Shown here: one piece after another, positions 1 through 12,255 of the stretch
Position numbering within the stretch: the stretch's first letter is position 1
Layout of the letters: each line of letters opens with the position of its first letter
Source of the DNA: Mercurialis annua
Taxonomy: Eukaryota > Streptophyta > Magnoliopsida > Malpighiales > Euphorbiaceae
Reading direction: 5' to 3'
Length of the DNA stretch: 64,000 bases
Assembly (NCBI RefSeq): GCF_937616625.2
Contig: NC_065577.1
Span: forward strand, 38,779,001-38,843,000
The notes under the pieces: model-generated
What the model saw: only the letters and a program-made list of their open reading frames with translations
Told to the model about the DNA's origin: nothing
Databases searched by the model: none
Program-made: the position numbers and the translations under genes

Positions 1-440
1 GACACATATATACTAACCATAAGTCGTAATACTAAATCTACAAACCCTAAACCTAAAGTTCTAACTACACTAAACTCTAAATTCTAATCCTAAAACCTAC
101 TACTAATACCCTAACTATACTAACGTAACTCTAAATACTAAATATATTAAACATAAATCATAATCTCTGATCCCTAAATCTTTAATCCATGAACCTGATC
201 CTAATTTATAAATTCTAATTATATTAACTGTAAACTCTAATTCTAATACTGTAAACTTAAAGTAAAATTTTTAAATATATTAACCTTAATACTAACCTAC
301 CGTAAATATACTAATTCCTAATCCTAAACCATAAATATGCTAGCTCTAACCCAAATTCAAATCATAAGCTCTTGTCCTAACCTTAATATTCTAAACCATA
401 GTCCTAACCCTAAATCCTAATTATAATACTCTAAACTCTT
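1..440. repeat. Degenerate telomere-like (CCTAAA) tract
   Basis: The strand shown is made of words such as CCCTAAA, CCTAAAC, TCCTAAT and ACTCTAAA and has very few G bases. This is the composition of decayed plant telomere repeat (CCCTAAA)n. It fades out near position 440. No exact tandem run of the heptamer survives. It could be an old interstitial telomeric block or a telomere-like microsatellite; the sequence cannot separate these. Confidence 0.6.
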
Positions 441-2447
441 CAAACTTCAATAAGGGCCTAGTTTTGGATTAGGCTTAGAATTATGTATTAGATTTGTAAT
501 CCTAATTTTTTTTGGCAAGAAATCAAACAGTGGTTGATTGAACTGTGGGCAATGTTAGGAAGCGGATTCTAATCGTGTGTACGTTGATCTTGACTTCAAA
601 ACACACAATTTGTGAGCTTGATTAATCTAAAAAGTACTCCAATTTATGCCAAAAAATTTGAGAATTGAATGTTGAAAGTAAACTGAGTTTAAACTCGTAA
701 ATATACTTATAAGTGTGAAAATAAAAGAACACAAATGTTTTTGAGTGTTTTGTGCCATTTAGCGGTGTTTTTGGAATTTTTATCAAGGGCTTCCATTGTT
801 GATGTGCTCTTCTATTTAAAAAAACTACAATAGCGGTTAAAACTTCACAGAACCTCTAGCGATTGCCTCTCCAACCTCAAGACGAAGTTTCTAACCTCTA
901 GAATTTTAGTCTCATACGTTCTTCAACAGGTCTTCATGCTTTAATCTTTTTGGAGGAACCATTGACCATGTTCATGGTTCCATTTTGCACGTTCATAACT
1001 CGCATGCATGCTTATGAAAGTTTATCTCACGCTTATCAATTTTCCAATTTCAAGAAGTTGCTTTTTCATCCATTTAAAAGTCATGTGCCCATGTTTGTTA
1101 CGTTTATCTTCTGGTTTTTAACTTTAAACCTCTTGTGCATTTCGACAACCACTTATATACTTTTATGGTTATAAGACCAATGACTTATATAGAATCATAG
1201 GGACCCAAGGTTAGTGATTTAGGTGAGCATTCATCGTTACGGAGAGGAAAATGTTGATTGTTGTTTGTTTCATGCTCATAGGGCATGGGAGAGCTGCAAA
1301 TTACAACATACTCGTCGAGTAAGGCATGAGCTCGGTGAGCAGGTCTTAAGTTGGCATGGGGTAACAGTTTTTTAGGGCCTCTCAATATTTAGAAGTAGCT
1401 TTTAATCTCTTGAAATACCACTCACCACTTCTTCTATTTGCCCACGTACAAACTTTCTATGCACGTTCGAAGGACATTTCTCACGTTCTCCATTGATACT
1501 TGCCATTATAAGTTTAAATTAGACCATAGATTCGAGAACCGCAAAAAATGAGCTTTGAAATCTAAGATGGGTTTTGAGTGAGCCTCTATTTGCGGGCTTT
1601 GAGGAAAGTCCAAATATGGATCTAACACTAACATATTCTTATAAGATCAAAAAAATTAAATTATGTTTCATAAAAAAAAGTTATGATTCGTTGATGTGAC
1701 CTTCTAAACTAAAAATATGTTATGTCAGTAAAGATCGCCAATTTATATATATTTTATTCAAAGATAGATATTAATTTATATGACATAAAACTGAATTGTT
1801 AACGAGGTAATTATCTTTTGAATATTCTAATTGAGATGATCAAATTAAAAAAAAATCAAAAATGTATTCTTCTAAAATATTTTATATATTGATGTTTAGT
1901 AGTATCTTTACAATAATATAAGAATCAAGTGATCCATATTATATTTAAGCATTTAATCCTAGTATATGTTTATATTGGTGTTGCTCGTGTAATGTCCCAT
2001 TGGGAACCGTATAACATTTTCAATGTCTTCATTTGGCCAACCAAACATGACCTACCACTTTAGGCATTGTTTTCTTTTATTTCAAAAGTTTATCAAAAAA
2101 TTATTATACTATATATAAAAGTATGGATGGGAGATAGACAAATTTACTGAATTATCTTTTTCAGTTTACTACTAAATAAACGTTTTATAGTCATTAACTA
2201 ATTAGTTATTTAATTAATCACTATTATAATTAAAGTCCTAATTAGAATAGGTAGCTATATTATCTCCAATTTAGTTTTTAGTATGTAAAAAATAACTAAA
2301 TTGTCTCCAAATTAATAGGAATACCTATCTTTTAGTTTGATTGAACTATAAAATTAAAATGTTGTATTTGGTCAATATATTATTGTTTAAATTTTTATTT
2401 TATTATTTTTAAAGATAAAAATTAATAAAATTAAGTTAATTAATTAA
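441..2447. other. AT-rich intergenic DNA, no gene seen
   Basis: Only short open frames occur, without recognisable domains. Part of 530-1640 is less AT-rich than its surroundings and could be an old transposon or gene remnant, but I recognise nothing in it. Short frames near 950-1174 and 1185-1385 look like chance. Confidence 0.4.
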
Positions 2448-2756
2448 GGGTTAATGTCATAAAAATTCACCAACTTTATACGTTTTCTCATTTTAATCAC
2501 ACAGTTTAAATTTTCTCATTTTCATACACGAACTACCATTTTTTCTCAAATTTATGCACAATGCTGAGGTGTCACGACTCCATTGGTGTAATTAGATGAA
2601 GTGGAGGTCATTTTACACCAATGAATGAGTGCCACCTCAGTACCATGGATGAATTTGAGAAAAAGTGGTAGTTCGTGCATGAAAATGAGAAAATTTAAAC
2701 TACGTGATTAAAATGAGAAAACATGTAAAGTTCGTGATTTTTTTTGACATTAACCC
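2448..2756. mobile_element. MULE-type MITE, 309 bp
   Basis: The element begins GGGTTAATGTC and ends GACATTAACCC. The inverted repeats extend inward through a TTTTCTCATTTTAATCAC-like stretch for more than 100 bp per arm. Flanking 9-mers are ATTAATTAA (2439-2447) and ATTATTTAA (2757-2765), matching at 8 of 9 positions. There is no coding capacity. Long terminal inverted repeats with 9-bp duplications are the hallmark of Mutator-like elements. Its ends resemble those at 26277-26642 and 57569-57884. Confidence 0.8.
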
Positions 2757-2765
2757 ATTATTTAA

Positions 2766-3378
2766 TTATGGTTATTATAAAAACAAATGAAGAATAAATT
2801 CAGTATGAAAAATAAATTTATAACCGAATATATTATATTTACTTTTACAAAAATTCTTAACTAATTTAATATTAATTGTAAATAAAAAAATAATTATACT
2901 AAATTTACTAATATACTTATTGACGAGTTACGTTATTAGCCACATGCATATCACGTAATGCGAAACTAGTATATAGTAAAAAATGAAACTTTTTCAATTT
3001 TGCATTAACTTCATTTTTCAGGTTTTACATTTCTCTCATTATTATATTCGTCTATTTGGATCGAAATTTATAATCTTGTATTTTAAATTTTTAAATGAGA
3101 ATTAAGAGCAATTTGGACAAATCAATTATGATTTTTATATACTTTATGCTATCATAAAAAGAGAGGGGTAAATTGATCCTTTTGCCAACACCCAATCATA
3201 TTTTGGGCTGCCTTGTTGGGTTAAGGCTGTGAAAGAGACTTGTAGATCCGGAGCGTACCCAAATTTGAACCAAATATTTGTGAAAAACTGAAAATTAAAT
3301 TAAAAAAAAAGTACTGAAGTTAGGTATATGTCAATATAAAATTGATGTAAAAATACTTAAAAATTAAATAAAAAGAAT
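2766..3378. other. AT-rich intergenic DNA
   Basis: About 600 bases upstream of the tRNA-Pro gene's 3' end. I see no gene, repeat boundary or domain here. Confidence 0.35.
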
Positions 3379-3450
3379 GGGGCATTCCGAGAATTGAACT
3401 CGGGACCTCTTGCACCCTAAGCAAGAATCATGCCACTAGACCAAATGCCC
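3379..3450 (-). tRNA. tRNA-Pro (AGG)
   Basis: On the minus strand the 72-nt sequence folds as a standard cloverleaf. The acceptor arm GGGCATT pairs with AATGCCC, followed by discriminator C. The anticodon stem CTTGC/GCAAG encloses the loop TTAGGGT, giving anticodon AGG. The T arm contains GAGTTCAATTCTC, close to the canonical GTTCRANYC box B. No intron is present. It decodes CCU proline codons and is probably functional because all stems pair. Confidence 0.93.
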
Positions 3451-3580
3451 ATTTGTGACCTATCTCGACAGTGCTTTGAATAAATAAAGATAAGTGATAG
3501 CTACATTGTATACAATTGTAGGAAGTGAAAAGCAGCAAATACTTTCAAGCATGAAGTGATTGAAGATATCTTTTTTGAAC

Positions 3581-4247
3581 GGCTTAATTTCTTAAAAAAC
3601 CCCCACCTTGTATTTTTTTTTCGTTTATACCCTGACCTTGTAAAAACACCATTTGTACCCAATTTTGGGTTTTTATGTTTCATCCCTACCCAAAAGCATT
3701 AAATTGTACTTTTTTCATTTAGAAAAGAGTTAAAACATACTTTTTTCTATTTTTAAAAATACAAATAAATCCTTAAACTTAAAAAATGATCAAATATATC
3801 CAAATAATTAATTAATTTTTTTAATTATATAAAATAATAATAAAAATTATTATTTTTAATTTTTAGTCAGAAATATTTTTTAAAAAAAATTAAAAAATTA
3901 AAAAAATTAAAAAAATTATTATTATTTTTAATTTTTAGTCAGAAATATTTTTTTTAAAAAAAATAAACAAAAAATTCGGAATTATTTTTTAAAAAAATTA
4001 TTATTATTTTTAATTTTTTGAAAAAGATGGTATTTTTATACTATTAATAACTTTAATATCTAATTAGTATATAAGTTAAAAATGAAGGATTGTTTTGAAC
4101 TCTTTTTCAAATGAAAAGAGTACAATTTAATGCTTTTGGGTAGAGATGAAACATAGAAACTCAAAATTGGGTACAAATGATGTTTTTACAAGGTCAGGGT
4201 ATAAACGAAAAAAAATGCAAGGTGGGGGTTTTTTAAGAAATTAAGCC
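3581..4247. mobile_element. MULE-type element with long TIRs, 667 bp
   Basis: It begins GGCTTAATTTCTTAAAAAAC and ends with the reverse complement, with inverted arms of roughly 150 bp. The centre is extremely AT-rich and carries an internal direct repeat (AATTTTTAGTCAGAAATATT near 3858 and 3935). A perfect 9-bp duplication TTTTTGAAC flanks it (3572-3580 and 4248-4256). It is non-autonomous, with no transposase frame. Terminal sequence and arm content resemble the elements at 21540-22045 and 32853-34020. Confidence 0.9.
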
Positions 4248-4689
4248 TTTTTGAACAACACTTTTACACAAGAATAAGTGATAAATATGTGCTAAAAATA
4301 AGACATAAGTCTAAGCAAAAGTACACATTAATCACTCTTTTACTTCCTCTAATAAAGAAAGATTTATAATATGATATTTCCCCGTCACATAGAAATAGGT
4401 AAAATAAAAATTAATTTATACTATATCTTTAATTTAATTATTTGATATTTTACTAATTATATATTATGAAAATGCCAATTTTAAAAAATTATAACTGAAT
4501 TTTAAAAATTAAGTTTGTAATAATAAAAATAATTGAAATGAATAGAGAATAATATTGGTATTTCAAGTTGACCATTTAAAATAATAGAGTTTGTTTATAT
4601 TTTGGAACGTTCAAAATAGAAAGTTTGTCTATTTTTTATAGGATGAAAGTAATGACTATAATATTTTCTCCATTTTGTTCGTCATTTTT

Positions 4690-4915
4690 TCGAAAAATTC
4701 TTAGATAGACTCAGTCCATCGTGTCATTCGTAGACTAAACCTATTACATTAAGATACATCATTACAATAATGACATTATCGTAATATTACTATTTAAAGG
4801 TGTAAAAAAGTAATAAACAAACTTACGATAGTGCCATTATTTTAATGACGTGTCAAAATATGATAGGCTAATGCACGGATGACGTTGTAGACTGAATCTA
4901 CCTAAAAATCTCTCT
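4690..4915. repeat. Imperfect foldback, decayed MITE
   Basis: The left arm (near 4695-4745, containing AGACTCAGTCCATCGTGTCA) is imperfectly complementary to the right arm (near 4863-4910, containing GATGACGTTGTAGACTGAAT). No clear target duplication could be assigned, so class is unknown. Confidence 0.4.
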
Positions 4916-5700
4916 ATTTTTACACTATTTAATGTCATAGAAAGAATATAATTTTATATTGTTTATATTTTTTTTACCCTTTTATTAATCATTTGATATG
5001 TGGATTAATAAAATAAGTTATGATGTATTCAACTATACTACATTCTCAGGGCAATAGTGCAGGATATAGAAGAAAATGTTTCTATATTTTGTAATCAAAT
5101 AAAACTGGACGGACTAAGTACTTATTTTATACTCCCCCGTCCTATTTTATTTATCACGCATATTGAAAAATATATTACACGCACAAACAAAATCTCAAAT
5201 ATATATATAAAAAAAATATATAATTTTGTTCGATAGAAAAAGACGGAATTAATATTATAACCTTTTTACAAATTTATCTCTATTTTTCTTATTGTTTTTT
5301 ATGTGATAATTTTTTTTGAGAGGAATTTCTAATGTGATACTAGTTAGATAGCAATAAATACTAAGTAATGAGCAAAGTTTTGAAGAAAGAAAAAGAAAAG
5401 GAGACCATCCTATTGAATGATTTTAGTTTAAGTTATTAAATTTATTAAATTTAAATCCTAGTCAAACACAAATTCAAAAAATATCATTAAAAATTCCAAT
5501 TCGAGAGGTCCCAGATCTGAAAACGTATACCTAGTCCAACCACACCACGGCAGCACAAAAAAGATATTTTTCATTCCACACAATAGAAAATTCACGAACA
5601 AAACCCTAATTTTTACGCGCCAAGCAACAACTACTAAGCAAAAAAAGCGGAACTTTCCTAACCAGTCCACACACTTTAATCCTACGGCTCAGATCCACCA
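4916..5700. other. AT-rich DNA with Stowaway-like ends, HSP70 upstream region
   Basis: Around 5100-5155 there are CTGGACGGACTAAGTAC and TACTCCCCCGTCC, resembling Tc1/mariner-type Stowaway termini (CTCCCTCCGTCC). No intact pair of ends was resolved. The last 250 bp become less AT-rich and are probably promoter-proximal DNA of the HSP70 gene that follows. Confidence 0.3.
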
Positions 5701-5739
5701 GAACATTCTCGAAGCTTAAAAAAACTCCTTATATAAATA
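5701..5739 (+). promoter_or_regulatory. Heat-shock element and TATA box of the first HSP70 gene
   Basis: GAACATTCTCGAAGCTT (5701-5717) contains alternating GAA/TTC/GAA units at 5-bp spacing, a consensus heat-shock-factor binding element. TATATAAATA (5730-5739) is a strong TATA box 15 bp further on. The start codon is at 5862, so the 5' leader would be about 90-100 nt. This predicts heat-inducible transcription. Confidence 0.8.
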
Positions 5740-5861
5740 CTCTCCTCACACACATTATTTTTTCATTATAATTTTAGTCTCTATTCAACACTGTTTACAA
5801 TTAATTCGATTTTTTTAATTAATTATTTTTGAAATCTGAATCGCCGATCTGAGATTTAAAG

Positions 5862-8443
5862 ATGGCCGGAAAAGGAGAGGGACCCGCAATCGGAATAGAT
5901 CTCGGCACGACGTACTCGTGCGTCGGAGTGTGGCAGCATGATAGAGTGGAGATCATTGCTAATGATCAGGGGAACAGAACGACGCCGTCTTACGTTGGGT
6001 TTACTGATACCGAGCGTTTGATTGGTGACGCTGCTAAGAATCAGGTCGCCATGAACCCCATCAACACTGTTTTCGGTAATTATATTTTGACCCCGATTTA
6101 ATTATTTTATTTACATTATTGCCCTTTTATGTGTATGATTTATTAGGGTTAATTGTATATAGATTTGTTTGATTTAGCTGTTAACTGGTCGAGATCTGTA
6201 CATCTAAGTTGAAAAATTTGCGTTTTTGCAATGTAGAACAATTAAACATTGCTTGAATATGCTTAAATTGATATGAAGGGGTTCATTCTGTTAAAAAAAT
6301 TGAGTTAATAACTTTTAAAACTAGTGGTAATTTGTCTAAATTGAGATAATTATTGGGTTCTTTTTAATTAGGGATAAGATGAATTGGGTTAATTCTTTGA
6401 AGATTTTAAATTATTCGGTAAATATTATCGAACTTTTTAAAATAGTGGTAATTATTCTAAATTGATATAATTATCGGGTTCTTTTTAATTAGGGATAAGA
6501 TGAATTGGGTTAATTCTTTTAAGATTTTAAATTATTCGGTAGAATTTTGCACCTTTTAAAACAGTGGTAATTTTTGTAAATTGAGATAGTTATTGGGTTT
6601 CTTTGTAATTTGGGGTCAGATTCGTACTAATTTTGAAAATTTTGACTGGATTAAATACAGTTGCTTTGAGTAATTATTAACAGATTTTTGAATTTATCTT
6701 ATTTTTTCAGATGCCAAGCGTTTGATTGGTAGGAGATTCAGTGATGCAACTGTACAGAGTGATGTCAAGCTATGGCCTTTTAAGGTTATTCCAGGAGCAG
6801 CTGACAAGCCCATGATTGTTGTCAACTACAAGGGTGAGGAGAAGCAGTTTGCTGCTGAGGAGATTTCTTCTATGGTCCTCATTAAGATGCGCGAGATCGC
6901 TGAGGCGTATCTCGGATCAACAGTGAAGAATGCAGTGGTTACGGTCCCTGCTTACTTCAACGACTCGCAGAGGCAGGCTACTAAGGATGCCGGTGTTATT
7001 GCGGGTTTGAATGTGATGCGTATTATTAATGAGCCGACTGCTGCGGCTATTGCGTACGGTCTTGATAAGAAGGCCACCAGTGTTGGGGAAAAGAACGTCT
7101 TGATCTTCGACTTGGGTGGTGGGACTTTTGATGTTTCGTTGTTGACTATTGAAGAGGGTATTTTTGAGGTGAAAGCGACTGCTGGTGATACCCATCTTGG
7201 TGGTGAGGATTTCGATAACAGAATGGTGAATCATTTTGTTCAGGAGTTTAAGAGGAAGAACAAGAAGGATATCAGTGGAAACCCTAGGGCTTTGAGGAGG
7301 TTGAGAACCTCTTGTGAGAGAGCGAAGAGGACTCTTTCGTCGACTGCTCAAACTACTATTGAGATTGATTCTTTGTACGAGGGTGTTGATTTTTACACCA
7401 CCATTACCCGTGCTAGATTCGAGGAGTTGAACATGGACTTGTTCAGGAAGTGTATGGAGCCGGTTGAGAAGTGTTTGAGGGATGCTAAGATGGACAAGAG
7501 TACCATTCATGATGTTGTTCTTGTTGGTGGATCTACTAGAATTCCCAAGGTGCAGCAGTTGTTGCAGGATTTCTTTAACGGGAAGGAGCTTTGCAAGAGC
7601 ATCAACCCCGATGAGGCTGTTGCCTATGGTGCTGCTGTCCAGGCTGCCATCTTGAGTGGTGAGGGTAATGAGAAGGTGCAGGATCTCTTGCTTTTGGATG
7701 TGACTCCTCTGTCTCAGGGTCTTGAAACAGCCGGAGGTGTTATGACTGTTTTGATTCCTAGAAACACAACAATTCCCACCAAGAAGGAGCAGGTGTTCTC
7801 GACCTACTCCGATAACCAACCGGGTGTGCTCATCCAGGTTTACGAGGGTGAGAGAGCGAGAACCAGGGACAACAACTTACTTGGAAAGTTTGAGTTATCT
7901 GGCATTCCTCCAGCACCCAGGGGTGTTCCTCAAATCACAGTCTGCTTTGATATTGATGCTAACGGTATCTTAAATGTCTCTGCTGAGGACAAGACTACCG
8001 GCCAGAAGAACAAGATTACCATCACCAACGACAAAGGAAGGCTGTCGAAGGAAGATATTGAGAAGATGGTCCAGGAGGCAGAGAAGTACAAATCCGAGGA
8101 CGAGGAGCACAAGAAGAAGGTTGAAGCAAAGAATGCCCTTGAGAACTACTCATACAACATGAGGAACACCGTGAAAGACGAGAAGATCAGCTCCAAGCTT
8201 TCTGCAGATGACAAGAAGAAGATCGAGGATGCCATTGACGGAGCCATCCAGTGGTTGGATGCTAATCAGCTCGCTGAGGCTGATGAGTTCGAGGACAAGA
8301 TGAAGGAACTCGAGAGCATTTGCAACCCCATCATCGCCAAGATGTACCAAGGCGCTGGTGGCCCTGACATGGCTGGAGGCATGGATGAAGATGCTCCTCC
8401 GTCTAGTGGCGGCGCTGGTCCTAAGATTGAAGAGGTGGACTAA
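5862..8443 (+). CDS. HSP70: Cytosolic heat shock protein 70
   Basis: ATP-dependent chaperone of cytosol and nucleus that binds hydrophobic segments of unfolded proteins, working with J-proteins and nucleotide exchange factors. Two exons, 5862-6075 and 6711-8443, are joined by a GT-AG intron that splits an Asp codon (…NTVF-D-AKRLIG). The product is 648 residues, close to the usual 650. Hsp70 signatures are present: IDLGTTYS at residues 12-19, [11 protein letters not shown] from 203 and [13 protein letters not shown] from 340. The linker and beta-domain follow, and the C-terminus GPKIEEVD is the cytosolic TPR-co-chaperone motif. Unusual: residue 407 is Gln (CAG, 7715-7717) in the near-invariant DVTPLSLG segment, where the second copy has Leu. 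That change sits at the start of the substrate-binding domain. The start codon is fixed by homology and the adjacent leader. Cytosolic identity is very likely; constitutive versus inducible subtype is not decided, though the heat-shock element favours inducible. Confidence 0.97.
6311..6650. repeat. Three tandem ~120-bp repeats in the HSP70 intron
   Basis: Copies start at about 6311, 6431 and 6551. Each begins (A)CTTTTTAAAA-TAGTGGTAAT and continues with ATTGGGTTCTTTTTAATTAG. The first two are close copies and the third is diverged and shortened. Together they fill more than half of the 635-bp intron. The second HSP70 gene's intron lacks them. Confidence 0.85.
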
Positions 8444-9201
8444 GCTGCTTATTGGAACCATGATCAATGATCACAATATTTATTTAAATTTTGATGCCCT
8501 ATTTTGATGGGGTATAATACTTTTGATAGCTTTCCCGTGTGGAAGGCGTACACTATTTGGTTATTTGCTATTTTGATTATCTGTTTTTTATATTTCTTTG
8601 TTTAGTGGAAACTTTTTGGACATCGCATATGCCCTGTTTTTGCTTATTTTATGCTTTGCCGAATACATAGAAAGGTTGTGATTTTCAATGGTAAAATCAT
8701 ATAAACTTGGCCAGGATATTTTTTTGTTGGAGAAACAAATTCATTTTAATTGAGTTAAACCAAAATTAAAATATATTTTTTTTCAAAAGATTGAATCAAA
8801 TTCAATTGTTAGGTAACGATATAAAAGTATGTAATTGTTTCTCTTATGATTCAATTTTATAATTGTTTTAGTTTGATTTATTATTATAAGTATACATCAT
8901 TTATATTTTATAGTTACCTCTTCAATTTTTCAAAAGATCAATTCTAAATTGTTTGTTAATGATTAAATTTTTTTATCACAGCATAATTTAATAAATAAAA
9001 TTAAAAGAATTTAAAAATGTTTATTTCTTACTCCAATTTTGAATAAATAAATATGTCTAACTATAATTTTGAAAAAAATAAATAGCTTGTAAAAAAAATT
9101 AAGTTTGAATGATTAAACTTAATTGATATAATAGTTCATTTTGTAATAAAACTGAACTAATTCTTTTTATATTATTTTAGAAATCAAATGGAATAAAAAA
9201 A
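8444..9201. other. HSP70 3' UTR and AT-rich spacer
   Basis: The first about 250 bases after the stop are T-rich, as expected for a plant 3' UTR. The remainder is AT-rich with no recognisable feature. Confidence 0.4.
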
Positions 9202-9608
9202 GAGCAAATTATTATGACACCCTTTACATTTAATATAATTCACAGTTTAGTCTCTCTTATTTGAAAATTGAACTATATAGCCCCTCACTTTTGGTTTTGT
9301 CAACGATTTATCCTTCCATCCATTTTGGATGTTAGTCAACGAAGTCAACAAAACTATATGGTTCCCCACTTTTGATTTTTTCAACGATTTCACCCCTCAC
9401 TTATGTTTTTGTAAACGATTTCGTCTCTCAAATTTGATAATTAATTTACCCATAAGTCCCTTGACTTCATTGACTAACACTAAAAATGGATGGAGAGACT
9501 AAAATGTTGACGGAAGCAAAAGTGAGGGGCCACATAATTTAGTTTTCAAACAAGAGGGACTAAAATGTGACTTATGTCAAATGTGAGAGGCTTTATTGTA
9601 ATTTGCTC
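9202..9608. mobile_element. MULE-type MITE, 407 bp
   Basis: Ends are GAGCAAATTA… and …AATTTGCTC with long inverted arms containing ATTCACAGTTTAGTC-like and CCCCTCACTTTTG-like words. The 9-bp target duplication ATAAAAAAA is perfect (9193-9201 and 9609-9617). The element at 32318-32723 is a second member of the same family with almost the same length. It has no coding capacity. Confidence 0.88.
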
Positions 9609-9617
9609 ATAAAAAAA

Positions 9618-12255
9618 TTGAAATTTGTATATAATATCAAACAAAATCGAATTATGATTTTTGAATCCGCGTACAATGCGAGTAAACTAATTTCTAAGCA
9701 TGTGTTAAAAGAAGAATCTAAAGTAGTGGCAGAAGAATAACAATTGCATGTACCCTTAATAAAATCATCAACAATGGCTTGGCTCTTCATATTCGGGGAT
9801 TGCCGGTTTGACCCGACCTTCGACATAATCGCTAACTTTTATCAAAAATAGTAAAAATAGATCCCAAAATGATTATAATCGGCAGAAATATTAAGGATTA
9901 ACAAAATTAACGGATATCAAACTCTACATTTTTTAATAAAACAGTTTATCGACGTTTCATTTGTAACATTTCGATGACCCAGTTAATGTCCTTTTAAGAA
10001 TGTGAGACTGTCTGATTTAAAATCGGCTTTTGCTATTAGTATGTTGTTTATAAGAAGATATGACAAAGTTGGAATGGGAACGACATGCCATGTAAGTAAA
10101 ATCCGATGTAAAATGGGCGAGTAACCTCCTATTATTAAAAAAAATTGCTATAAATACAATATCGCTAACGATTTAACTCTAAATTTTGATCCTTGTCTTG
10201 AAAAATTCAGTAAATTGATGGACTAATAATAATAATAAAAATATGAAAGAGCAGTGATTCATGCATGCGCCATTCTGAGGTCCCCTTCAGGACTCGTGTG
10301 CGTTTCTATCTCTACTTTGTAAGAAAAAGCAAAGAATTATTGGTGGGTCGGCTGAATTATTGGTACTCAATTTGTCAAACTTGTCAATTTTGTGGTATGC
10401 CCACATTGCCAATACCACCATTATGGAACTTAAGTGGCTGCTTCTCTTTTTCTATAGCCTATCATATTATTTGGAAAATCACTCTATACTTATTATTCAC
10501 ATTTAAAAAGCAAAAAATAAAATAAAAAAATTTATACAAAGAATTAGGTAATATTTTTCTAATAAAGATAAAATTCCGCTAATGAAAAGTATCGCGCTAT
10601 AAAAGTTATACATTTGTAAATTAATCTTTCAAATGGAAATGTAAGAAAATTTTAGATTCGATGAAATATGCATTATAAACGATTTTTAGATAAAGTACTA
10701 TCAAGTGATCTGCAACATCCGATTATAAAATTTAAAATATTATATAGAAATCAATTTAAAGAAGAACAAACTCACACATGGAAAATAAACTGAAAAAAAA
10801 ATGACGTAATTATTCATAATAAAACCATTTATAAAATACAATAGCTAAAACATTTGGGACGAGGGTAATTTCTGGTTATTGTTTAATTTAAACAATAGCT
10901 AAAAAAATCTGAGGTGGAGAAGTTATTTTTAGTCAAAAAAATTACAAAAAATCACCCCTACAAAGATTGTAGGGCACTATTAGGGATTGGAATTTGGAGG
11001 AGAGAAAAAGACCAGTTGTTGATATTGTCTGCTGAATTTTGTGGTCAATAATTCATTATAGATAGATTTTATTGGGCATATTAAAGGAAAAAAATTCTTA
11101 AATAAATTTAGTCTATCACGTATGACTTAAACTATTCATAACCCTTTATTAAATTTAAGATTAAATTTAGATATTAATTAATTAGAATGATATACTATGA
11201 AATAATCGGATTATTTATTATAACTATAACGCGTAATATATCGTTCATAGTTCTACAAGGTGAAACAGGTTCACCAAAAAATTTCTGTTGAAATTAGTAG
11301 ATCAAATTTTACTGTTTTATTAAACAATAATTCTAACTTTTTTTTTATATCATGACATCATATGTATATGCTTGGCATTTAAATTTGATATTTTGTCTGC
11401 TCCACTCAGTTATTCACAACATAATTCCCAAAAAAATGTAGATAAGTAAGTGCTGCTACAGAATATTTCTGGACCCCAAATGTCTAGCAGAACAAACAAG
11501 TGCTACGACACAAGATTTGGAATCAAATATGATATGCACCCAAATCAAGAATAGTTGATACGATTGGATAAAGAGCAAACTTTAAACAGATACTATAACC
11601 AAAATAATTATCAAGTCAAATCTTCTTTTCCTACAACATACACCCATTTTCTTCAATTATTAATCATACACTTGTTGCCGTGTGATTTAGTGCCTAACTG
11701 AAAAGTAAAACAACATTAGATAAGCAAAATACTGTTTGATTGTGATAGCCTTTCATATCCAACTAATAACTACCACCTAAGGTGTGCATCGGGCAGCCGA
11801 TGAAAATTTTCAAACCGAACCAAACCCATCAACGCTGTAGTTTTTTGAGTTCATATTGCACTAAAGACCTATTAGAATTTGTCAGTTCAGTTTGCCGGAG
11901 GTAACTTCTACCGCAAACTAAGTTCTCGAGGTTAATGAGCAAGGAAAAACACACACACAACACAAGACAATGGTTTTAGATGAATGATCCTAACATCAAA
12001 TGCATATTCATGATATATGGAATAAACTCAGAATGCGTAAAACACAGAATGCATATGATCATCGACAAAACATATATGTAAACTTATGATAGCAAGAGAT
12101 ATAAGAATGAATGAGAACAAAAAAATGCAATCAAGAAAAATAATGCAATCAAGAAAAAAAAATGCATATCATTTAATAAATTTCCTTTATGGAATGGGGT
12201 TAGTAAACAATGAAGCACCAACCATTCTAACCGTCATTACATCTTCAAACAAATT
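9618..12255. other. Intergenic DNA, no gene seen
   Basis: Mostly AT-rich. Near 11778-11850 a GGTGTGCATCGGGCAGCCGA… segment with AACCGAACCAAACCC resembles the common 'GGTGTGCAAAAACCGAACCG' plant short repeats also seen near 35800 and 41555, possibly hAT-related. The last few hundred bases are probably the 3' UTR of the gene on the minus strand. Confidence 0.35.

Noticed and set aside
6917..7819. 300-codon open frame antisense to the first HSP70 exon
   Set aside because: Long antisense frames are a known by-product of HSP70 codon usage. A shorter equivalent appears opposite the second gene (50994-51731), and neither has independent domain or splice support.
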